Positions 31,418 through 40,111 of a stretch of 40,111 nucleotides of DNA are shown piece by piece (the stretch's first letter is position 1; every line of letters starts with the position of its first letter). The stretch is from Gamarada debralockiae (Eukaryota > Ascomycota > Leotiomycetes > Helotiales > Hyphodiscaceae), in contig NXFV01001587.1 in the NCBI GenBank assembly GCA_002803225.1, positions 1-40,111 of the forward strand. The letters run 5' to 3'. The translations under genes and the position numbers were made by a program. The notes below the pieces were generated by a model. That model was given only the letters and a program-made list of their open reading frames with translations. It ran no database searches and was not told where the DNA came from.

Positions 31418-33282
31418 TTATGCCAGGAATTGGACTAATGTGCTCAACATGTCCTTTGTCATCGTCTCTTCCTCTGAATCTCCAACTATTGTATCAAGTT
31501 GCTCTTAAAAGACGTTAGCGAGATCTCATAAGACGCAGGTAAGGGCCTACCTTGGATCGTAGCCTTAACCGCTGCCAAAGACGTATCACGATCAGCAAGA
31601 AGACTCTGTATCTTTCTGCTCGCGCCTTCGTCTTCAGCAATCAGCCAAGCCAAGATAACATCGATGATTTGCAGGCAGAACAAGCCAGCATCCAATCTCT
31701 TCGACAGCCAGTCATCAGCCTTCTCCTCTCGTTCCTCAGCATCGAGTTTCGCTTGTTCACCCTTGATTTCCTCATCCACAATACTGACCCTCGAGGCATA
31801 GTCTCTCCGTAGCTTCACCAGCTTGCCCAATTTCTCGTACTCTTTCTCCACGAACTTCGCAAGTGTCCTTATCCGCCCCGCTGAATTCGCAGGTAGTAGT
31901 CGTAATAAGGACGAGAAGATTCCCAAGAGATGCTCAGTCGTTTGGCCATCTTGCTTCTTCATAAACATCCCAAACACGACCTTAAGTCCTGCAGCTTCGA
32001 CCAGCTTCTCGCAGACCTCTGCTCCAGTTTGCCCACCAAGCGCGTGGTCTATTAGTCGTAATGCGCGAGACTTGCTCATTTTGCCTTCCCGAATCATGAT
32101 CAAACACAGTTCCACTCCCTCCGCTTCGACAAACTTTTGCTTTCCTTCCGGCTCATCGACCACACAGGTAAGGGCATCGAAGATATTCTCGACGAACTCC
32201 TCTTCCTCCGTTCCTTTCAACGGATCTCTTTTCCGGTATGCAGCCAACAATTGTAGAAGTAGATCCACGCCGTTCAACTCGCATAACTTCCTCCGATTGG
32301 TTGGCGAGGATTGTAGCAGGATAGCCAGAACCTCCGCCGCATACTGCTTATTCTGAGTAACCGGTGATTCCCTTTTCTGTATCCGCTCTAGCAACCATTT
32401 CAGCACACCAGTATCCTGCCCAATCTTCTCTGCCAAAGTTGTCTTAGAAGCCAGGTTCTCCAGCACACTCAGCGCATGGTAGACACCATTGCGATCCGAC
32501 TCATTGCCTTCGTTCAAGCGTGAGAAATTTGAGACCAGAAGGTCTAGTAAATCGGCCTTGATCATGGCATCAACCAACGCATTCCATTGCTCTTCTTCGG
32601 CATCGACATCCTCGTCCGTCAATTCAGAGACTATCTCCATCGTATCAATTGCAATATCCGTATTCTCATGCGCCAACAACCCAATCAAACTCCCCACACA
32701 CCCCAACTTCGCAAACTCCTCATACAACTCCGGATGTTCACTCAAAATACTCAGCGCCTTAATATCCGCATCCAAATCCGCCTCACTCCCCATAAACTTC
32801 TGCGGCTCATTCTCAAACTTCGCTCTCAACTCCGCATTTTTCGTAATCTTCTTCTCGAAATTCAACGCCAGTTTCCTTAACCAAGCTGAATCAATCTTTT
32901 CTGGCACTGTTTCAGCACTTTCTTGCCCTTCCATATAATCTAGGATTTCATTTTCCTCATGTGTGACGCCGCCACCAAAGAAGCGGCCTTCGTCGTCGTC
33001 GGGTATGTCGGGCCCGTAGTCTTCATCTTCGGGAGGAGGGGCGGACGGGCCTGCTTCGATGTCGTCGTCTAGGGAGTCTTCGGTTGTGGCAGAGCGGCCG
33101 TTGTGAGAGGCGTGGTCGTTGGAGGAGAGTTTTGCGGATTTGTAGATCTCGTTTGGGTCTTTTGTTGCTTCGAGCTTGCGCTTGTTGCTTGGCAGAGCTG
33201 GCTTCTGTGAGAACATGAGATAGCTCGAAGTGTGGAGGAAAAGTCATGGTCATACCTTAAATAAGTCGTCAATGCTCGTCAT
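31418..33282 (-). CDS. CTNNBL1: Beta-catenin-like protein 1 (CTNNBL1) homologue
   Basis: The three-exon model encodes 588 residues: 33256-33282, 31551-33204 and 31418-31503, with introns of 51 and 47 bp. The nine-codon first exon (MTSIDDLFK) and the last exon (QLDTIVGDSEEE...MLSTLVQFLA) complete both ends in frame. The N-terminal 95 residues are acidic/disordered with a basic patch (SNKRKLE), followed by armadillo-like alpha-solenoid repeats (about 100-540), including AELRAKFENEPQKFMGSE, IAIDTMEIVSELTDEDV, VYHALSVLENLASK and AEVLAILLQSS. CTNNBL1 associates with the Prp19/CDC5L spliceosomal complex in the nucleus in animals; the fungal role is by homology. Without the last intron, translation would end 24 codons after the donor with unrelated sequence, so the spliced form is preferred. 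Confidence 0.88.
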
Positions 33283-33620
33283 TGTGTCTGCAGCCTTGGG
33301 GCTGGTGGAAGCGCGTTCTTGCGGGCTCTCGCGTTGTGAGATGAAGAATTGTTGTAAATTTTTAGATCTTCATGCTGAGATAATTGAGATATCTGCCGCG
33401 GGTAGAAGAAGCGTCAATTGATCCGAAGGGATTGAATGCGTCGAATGTCAGGAAGAGCTACAAACTTTTCGACGCGAAATGGCTAAAGCTCAAGTATTGA
33501 CTTTTCACGTGACCACGTCGAATGATTCAGCAAGCGACATCCCTCGATTTCTTTAACATCACTCCATCCCCGGAACTCATATTTTGACCATGCGAGTCTC
33601 GAAACGTAAATCTTGCAAAT
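33283..33620. promoter_or_regulatory. Divergent promoter, CTNNBL1 homologue / unknown gene
   Basis: This short 338-bp gap lies between divergent genes. No binding site is recognised with confidence. Confidence 0.4.
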
Positions 33621-34475
33621 ATGGCTGACTTTTCCAATGAATCAGGAGGTTTCTTCCCCCAAAACCTCCCCTCACCAGCACCAAGTAATTTCACCGCCTC
33701 TCCTGTCCCATCCAACCTTCCTCATCCAAGATCTCACCCTCTGAAAGCGGGCTCAGCGAAAGAAGCTACCACAAGACGATATGTAGAGAGCAGATTACTG
33801 CATATCTCGAGACGGTATACGAAGAAATTCCAGCCACCGCAGGAGGGAGAGGATGTACATGGGTACGATGATATGGTTGACGTGTGTAAGGATTTAGGGG
33901 AGGTGGTGGATGTTTTGTGGTTGAGTGGTACTCGTATGTTCTCCCTTTGTTACTTGTTTTGATTGATGTGCTTTGAGGGCTAGGCTAATTGGGAAATTTT
34001 GGAAAATGTAGCTAGTCTACAGATTCCTTCTCTACTGAATATTGCCGGAGCTGTAACAACATATATCTCAGCATTCCCGCCTGCTCCAGCATCGACGTTT
34101 GGGTTGCTGAGCAAGTTAGACCATGCGTTTGTTAGTTTACTGAAAGGTGAGGATAGCGTCACAGGTGAAATCTTGCCGGGTTTTAGGAATGGTAATGGGG
34201 GAATGAGTCGAACTGATATGGTCAGACTCAAAAGTCTGGTAGAAGCAACGAGGGTGTTAGTCGTGGAAACCATGACTAAAGCACTCGCAGTCGAGGAAGA
34301 TAGAGCTGAGGAAAGCGAGATGGAGACGGATGACATGGATCTAGATGAGGAGAGCACGTTGGTCGAGGGAGGGAATAGTATGGATGTTGCAAGAGTTTAT
34401 GCTGGAACTGTGGTAGAGTTGGGGATATTGCTTCCCAGTGATGCTGTCTTCGATGTTGGAGCTGGCCAAAGTTGA
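33621..34475 (+). CDS. Conserved fungal protein of unknown function
   Basis: Two exons (33621-33933 and 34012-34475; 78-bp intron) encode 258 residues. The join is supported by a smooth motif WLSGTPSLQIPSLLNIAG across the splice. The N-terminal 45 residues are Pro/Ser-rich, followed by helical segments (HPLKAGSAKEATTRRYVESRLLHISRRYTKKF; YDDMVDVCKDLGEVVDVLWL) and later MVRLKSLVEATRVLVVE. An acidic stretch (EEDRAEESEMETDDMDLDEE) lies near the C-terminus. I recognise the overall pattern as a family conserved in filamentous ascomycetes but cannot name it. No catalytic motif or membrane segment is seen. Confidence 0.75.
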
Positions 34476-35129
34476 GCTAGCCGGTATCGCGCCGGTATGG
34501 GATTTATTTCCATCGGCGTAGGTGTTCGAGCTTCCTTTGCCGTATCAATTCAGCAGCGCTGGCATTCATGAACATCCTGGCATAGGACCATAATCGAATG
34601 CTTTGGGATAGATCAGATGGCTCAAGAAACGCGATACGCTGAAAACGTCACTCGCATTTTCAGCCTTTACTAAGGCTTTCGCAGCTGCGTGAGCTTCTCC
34701 AAAGCTCTGCGATTATTGATCCTGGCATAAGATTCTGCTCGGACGCATTGGAACGAGCAGATGGGCCGGAAAGAAATGTAGTAGACGACCGCTTTGGCTA
34801 CTCGCATCTCCCAAACGGGATAAATTCCGTACTTTCGCGCTGTAGCATGGCATTATGAAATCAATCCCACGTGGAAATTCACACGATACGCAGCTGCAAA
34901 GAAAACAAAGTTTACGGCCGTCGCCAATCGCGTCTGCCCTTTCCAATTCAACTCGACTCCTTGAATACCAAACCAGTTCGCTCCAATCGTCAACAATTCC
35001 CAACTTCAAATTATCACCACAGCCCGATGATGTGATCGTTTGCAAGGAACCATCACGCTGTCGTCTCGAATCCATCTCTTTCCGTCCGGAGTTTGGGGAG
35101 AGACGAGAGCTCCCAATTGACACGCCACG
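34476..35129. other. Intergenic region
   Basis: The 654 bp hold small overlapping open frames on both strands (for example 34713-35243 minus and 34855-35382 plus) without motifs. The plus-strand gene begins at the ATG 35130. Nothing else was recognised. Confidence 0.4.
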
Positions 35130-38100
35130 ATGCCAAGATACCACGCCCTCGACACTGCCGTCAAACTTTGTGTGTGGGACCCACAGACGGCCCCAAGCTC
35201 GAAGGTTGAAAACGATGAAGCCGAGGACTCTTCTACGACCCAAAGCGCCGCAGCCGTGTTTGCGAAGAAGAATGGACTACTGCGCCCCAAGAAGAGAGAG
35301 CAGTCAGGACCAGCTATTGGATATATTGTTGACGACCTTAAAGAAGAATACTTTGAAGGTCATGAAGGGGTTGATTTCCTAGCCCCGGGTATGCCATTCT
35401 ACCTTGTCAAGGCTGGGAGGGAGCTGTTCGCAGTAGCAGAGGAAGAAGAACCACCTCGACCCTCTCATGCGCTCAAAGGTGACACCCTGACGACAATGTC
35501 ATCAACCGCACTCGCAAATAAGACAGAAGATACTCGCCCTTTATCCCAAGCTTCCAATACCGATGCAAGCCTTTCCAGCATTGCCACCGAGTTCTTCAGA
35601 CCTAGTGGAGGATCTTTCACTGCACCAGAACAAGGGGAATCAAGCAATCAGCCAGGAAAGTCAATAATGTCTCAAACCTGTATGAGGTGCTTGCTAATTT
35701 TTGACAGAAACCGCCGTCGAAAATGCTATATCCAATCTCAAACACTCCAGAGCGCGTTGTGAGTCACGAAACGAAGCCGTTGTCAAGCCTATAACTACCC
35801 CGAAGCCAATTACGATCACGATCGATCTTTCCACGAAGTCGTTTATGCCATCGATCATTACAAATCAGCGGCAGGAGCTATGTATTACGATATTCTACAA
35901 TGGTACGTTACCGCACTAATTTTACAAGATACAAATCATTCAGTCTATCTCAGCGACTGAGGTATATTTAATAATTGATATCGCGATTCAAGTGGTGAAC
36001 CATGTCTGACAAGTAACCAGGTGAACTTACCCAGTCGCGAATTCTTCGGCCAAATACCTTCGGCAGTTTACGTGGTCCTGTTGGTGGTGAAAAGTGTCAA
36101 TATTACTCTGGTCGGCGAATTGACAGTTTTATTGAGGTGCCCTGGGTCGTCCATCCTCATTCAGCGAATGAAGGCGAATCTTTGAGATTTGATGAACGGT
36201 GGAACAAGATCAATCAGATGCTTCTGGCCGAAGCAAATGAATGGGGTCATTATGGTAGATTCAGAAGTCCTATGGGGGAGTACCTCGAGGAGCTCTCAAA
36301 GAGAGCAGTTCCAAAGTTCACAAAGAATGAACTAATGGGAGGGGGCAGAGCGGGTATCATTGATGTAAGTATTGCCCCGGACGGGTTTTCGAATTGTTGA
36401 GTTTGTGGAACGACTGATGGGGCTGACACTTCCTCTTTCAGGTTGTCATTACCCTAGGCAGATCCATCAATGCAGCTGTCGCAGGTCTGCGTGAGCCTCG
36501 TCGAAAGCTTCACCAAGATCGTTGTGGAAAGGCAAGGCAAGTGGTCGTTGCTCCGGAGGAATTGAGACCGAACAAAAAAGCCAAAATCCTGGCACAATTC
36601 AGCCTGGAGACTTCGCGGGGCGTTAATCGTTCTACTAAGGATGATAACTCGGCGATGGAGCACAGAATTGGTAACAAAAGACCAGCCTACGCAGTGCATT
36701 CTGAATCGAGCAAATCGATTGAGCGATCGCAGACCTTGGTAACTAACAATAAACCCCTAACTCCATCTGTACCGGAGGACCATAATCAGGATGGACCCTC
36801 AGAGCCATTTCCTCCTTTCGCGGATGGGAACCAGGAAGCCATTCCAGTTGGAATTCAGTCGCTGAGAGAGAGTGAACGATCTGGATTGGCACAGATGCTT
36901 TCGTCAAACCTATCCCGTAGATCTTCCCTACCGATACATTCCTCGTCGCCATTTGCTCATCACAGCAGTCTCTCGTTCCCTATCCCTATGGCATCAGGCC
37001 GAGAACACCCAAATAAACCCAAAAATATTGCTCAAAAACGGTATAAGGGCGCAGAACCCCCTGACTCAGATCCACCTCCCAAGCGACAAAAGCTTGAGAA
37101 GGATCTAAGGAGTCTCGGCGTGCCATTTGACTTTGAGAGACCAGCTTCGGCGCCCACACGCTCCAGAAGGGCGGCTAGTAGCCCAGCTGCGCCCTCTCCG
37201 AACACTCCAGGCCAGAAATCGTTCAAAGGCAGTGAGAAATTACGCCCGCCACATCTCGGCCAAGATGCAGCGGAAACTTCAATCGCTATCCCTGCCATGC
37301 CGCAGAATCCAGACAATGAGCACTCTAGTAAAGACTGTGCCCGGAGCCATAGCTTGTCCTCTGGTTTAGATGGCACTGTGGATGAGCCCAGACGCAGATC
37401 TAAACCTCGATCGTCCACTGGAAGTGCTCGATCGAGGCTTTCATTGCTCAAGAGCGATACTGAATCTGTCGCAGAAATCCTGGCTTCTTCAGTTTATCAG
37501 TTCCCTCAACAAGACCCGATTGAACCAGTGGCTCCAAGAGATGCGACACGTATCGTATTCACGATCCAGAACAAGGAGGCTTCTTCTGCACCGGTTGATC
37601 GTAAGAGATTTGAAGAAATTCAACTGCAAAGCTCTACGGAGATCTCAGTCGAAGAGATGCAAGCCGACTCTGGAAAGAAGGATAACGCAGAACAAAAAGC
37701 CACAAATTCACTTTGGACGCAGACGAACAAGTATGTGACTGAGAACCATCCTTCACAAAGGAAGCGTAGAAAGGCCGAGGCCGCAGTTGCAAGCCAGAAC
37801 GCTAGCTCTTCGACGGAGGCTACGGCCAAATCAAGTTCTGCATCAACCAAAAAATCGGCGCCCAAGAGACAACGGAAATCAGCCCCTCCAGATCAGGATA
37901 ACAAACCTACATCAGAGGCAAAGATTGCAGCTGTGCCTTCAGAAAACCCTGCTAGACAAGGATTAGTAGGAGGCAGAGATATTCTACTGCCACGGTCATG
38001 GGCCAGTATTGAGAAAGCAGGAGGTAAGTCTATACTTCCGTTACCAGAAGCCACATGTGAGAAGGCATCATTTGGAGGGAAGACGATACTGCCGGTTTCA

Positions 38101-39936
38101 ACAACCACAACCAAGTCAGGATCAGTTGGAGGCAAGACCATCTTTATTCCACAATCGGACTCCACGACTGATACGGGATCTACGGGAGGCAAAACTGTGT
38201 TTCTTCCAGCAGCTCCTCCCTATCGCAAGAGAAAAAATTCGAAATCCAGCGGGCCAGCTCAAAAAATAAACAATGCAACATCGGAAGGGCCAGATTTTGT
38301 TGAGACACCTCTGAAGGCGCAGCCGAAGCCTAAGAGAAACTCGATATCCTCCACAAAGCGAGCAAATGAAATACCAGAAGGATCAGAGAAGATCGAGACG
38401 CCTCCGAAGACACAGTCCAAGCCGAGGAGCGGTTCGGCTTCCTCTAGAAAGCGAGGCAATACAGCCTCAGAAGGATCGGAGAAGCCCAAGGCAGTTCCAA
38501 AGACGCAGCCAAGGGGCAAGAGAGACTCAGTATCTTCTAGGGAGTTGAAAGATCTATTCTCTCCTCATAAAGCTTCCACGGCGATCGACACGTCGTTCGG
38601 TTCGTCGTTCGGTTTGTCGTTCAAAGAAGCACCCAAAAAGGCTAGGTCGTCAAGAAATACGAAGCCTGTCTATGCACCGCCTGAGATCCCTGACCTTGAT
38701 GCTAAAGATATAGAAACTAGATCTTCTGAGCCTCTGTCGATTATGGCGTCTGCCAAAGTTGGGGTCGTTACTACTAGGCGGGAGACCGGTTGTTCTAGGA
38801 AGGCGCTAATTTTCCCCAATCTTCTTTCAAATTCAAGCGACCCATCTGAGCGACAGGTCGATAACGCAAGATTCCTTCAAGACGCTATTCAACTCAAGGA
38901 GGCTTCCAACGGAGGCTTATCTGAGAGCAAGCCTAACGATACGGCAATCACTAAACTCCCGACAACACATGTCTGGTCCGTCGCAGCCGTTACAAATCCC
39001 GGCATTCATCCCGGTAATGGAAAGCCGAGTGGCCAAGAAACAGCAAAAGAGGCGCCCAAAGAAGTTACTGTGCCACCTAAACAGCCGAAAGATCTCCCTA
39101 TCCAGGCCGCACCTGCGGGACGACCATCCAGAAGCTACAGTGTGGATTCTGAAGGAAAGAAGATACCAACACCAAGAAAGGATTCGCTGCCGGACTCAGT
39201 CAAATCTCCACTGACCCAACCAGGAGGAGCATGTTCAACCCAGAAGTCACGGAATTCGGCTCAGCCTCCATCTACTGCAGGAAGAAGATCTTCATTGTCC
39301 CAAGTGATACCCGAAACCCCGGAGATGTCGACAGCATCGAGGAAGACGTTGCCCTCAATGACTATAGCACAGCAAACCGGTGACACCTCAGGTGCATCAA
39401 CTACAACAGTACTCGCCACTCCCTCTGCGAACCCCAAAGTATCCATCTCCGAGACAATCACATTCTCAACTCCGAACATCTCAACAGCACCTAGGAGAAA
39501 GGCGCCCGCAACAATAGCGCCGCAGCGAAACGGTGATAACTCAGGTAGAGAAAGAGCAACAAAATTTGGAGCTGCTCCTCCGACTCCGAAAGCATCTGTT
39601 TCCGCGACTTTAACATTTACGACTCTGGCCAAGGTTGCTACCACTCCCGCCCCAATCAAGACACCGTCCTCTCAATCCAAAACGAGAACGAAGAGAAATG
39701 CTGATGAAATATCAAGCCCCTCAGGTCACAATAGCGCGACTTCGAGCCGGTTTTGGAAGCCGACCTCTATGTGCGACGACTCGTTACTTGGCTATGCGAG
39801 TGGTGAGGCGTGGCCTGGCACGAGCATCGACCCGGTTTCGAAGAATGTTTGCAGAACTATCAAAGCGGAGAGAGAAGGTGTTTTTAGGGCCAGTGGAGTG
39901 CTGATGGGGGTTAGGTTTGTGGTTGGCTTGTTGTGA
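35130..39936 (+). CDS. Very long, mostly disordered protein of unknown function
   Basis: The model has at least four exons: 35130 to about 35666, 35708-35902, 36021-36364 and 36442-39936, roughly 1,500 residues. The splices at 35903-36020 and 36365-36441 keep frame (YNG|ELTQSR; GIID|VVITLG). The join between the first two exons is not solved: no GT donor in the right phase joins the exons without a stop, apart from a weak GTGGAG donor near 35605. The N-terminal part (YHALDTAVKLCVWDP...; ITIFYNG; RIDSFIEVPWVVHP; FDERWNKINQML) looks folded and conserved; from about residue 360 the protein is Ser/Pro/Lys-rich, with two repeat arrays and basic clusters (GKARQ, PPKRQK, RKRRKAE) that suggest a nuclear location. 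A folded end (FWKPTSMCDDSLLGYASGEAW...GVLMGVRFVVGLL) closes it. I do not recognise the family. Confidence 0.7.
37966..38215 (+). repeat. Protein repeat array GGK(T/S)-I-x-P
   Basis: Five degenerate repeats of about 19-24 residues are encoded here: GGRDILLP, GGKSILPLP, GGKTILPV, GGKTIFIP and GGKTVFLP. Each is followed by a short Ser/Thr/Lys spacer. They lie in the disordered part of the long protein and could be short interaction motifs. Confidence 0.7.
38266..38535 (+). repeat. Protein repeat array, about 34 residues x 3
   Basis: Three degenerate units follow the GGK array, each with an E-G-(S/P)-(E/D) start, an ETP-L/P-K-x-Q-x-K-P core and an R-x-S-x-S-S-x-K-R end (for example EGSEKIETPPKTQSKPRSGS). 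The basic SSxKR ends may add nuclear targeting or nucleic-acid contact. Confidence 0.65.
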
Positions 39937-40056
39937 GAGCGAGGGATGGAGGGTAAGATGCCCATTGCAGACGGGACATGACAGTGGGAGTTGCCGGAGC
40001 TTTTCGGATTTCTGGGACTTTCGAGATCTGGGATCATATCTGAGCCTTTGCTGGCC

Positions 40057-40060
<4 letters not shown>

Positions 40061-40111
<51 letters not shown>
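40061..40111. repeat. Homopolymer T run to the window end
   Basis: The last 51 bases are all T. This is most likely a contig edge or low-complexity assembly tail, less likely the complement of a retroelement poly(A). Confidence 0.8.

Noticed and set aside
1..40111. CRISPR array, bacterial operon or prophage
   Set aside because: Spliceosomal introns and fungal families throughout; no spaced direct repeats of the CRISPR kind were seen.

Overview
The window is nuclear DNA of a filamentous ascomycete. The genes carry short introns (about 45-200 bp) with GT...AG ends and CTRAC-type branch points. The families are typically fungal: Zn2Cys6 regulators with the MHR domain, GH43 enzymes with a fungal CBM1, HET/STAND/ankyrin allorecognition genes, and Tom6. 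The gene set would fit a plant-associated leotiomycete, but that placement is an inference and was not tested by any search. The last 51 bases are pure T, so the window probably reaches a contig edge.

Layout. (1) 1-1010 is AT-rich and ends in a TA-flanked terminus resembling a pogo/Fot1-type DNA transposon. (2) 1418-5839 holds two divergent secreted GH43 hemicellulases around a shared promoter; the second has a C-terminal cellulose-binding CBM1. (3) 5952-11736 is a gene graveyard on both strands: a 3' piece of a DHA2-type MFS transporter, a HET-ankyrin gene with an in-frame TAG, a STAND (NACHT-ankyrin) relic, and a trypsin-like GDSG gene with an in-frame TGA. Most nonsense changes are TGG>TAG or CAA>TAA, as repeat-induced point mutation (RIP) would produce. 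(4) 12002-18476 holds two divergent Zn2Cys6 regulators sharing a 470-bp promoter that contains an 18-bp perfect palindrome, followed by a convergent short-chain dehydrogenase. The second regulator contains two mutually homologous introns of 154-155 bp, which look like introner-like elements. (5) 19110-39936 is mostly housekeeping: Tom6, the cysteine desulfurase Nfs1, a BAR-SH3 protein (Rvs167/Hob1 type), an F-box protein, an MFS transporter, a CTNNBL1-type spliceosome-associated ARM protein, a conserved protein of unknown function, and a very long disordered nuclear-looking protein.

I spliced the genes by hand from splice sites, frame continuity and family motifs. Where a model spans introns, the exon boundaries are given in the evidence. 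No homology search was possible, so family names rest on motifs that I recognise.

Working together: the two GH43 enzymes would act outside the cell on arabinoxylan-type polymers and are likely co-induced. The paired regulators and the SDR could form a small regulatory/metabolic module, but no target is visible. The HET, STAND and trypsin-like genes belong to the fungal non-self recognition repertoire and appear largely inactivated here. The most distinctive signals are the paired homologous introns, the palindrome between the two regulators, and the consistent RIP-like nonsense pattern.
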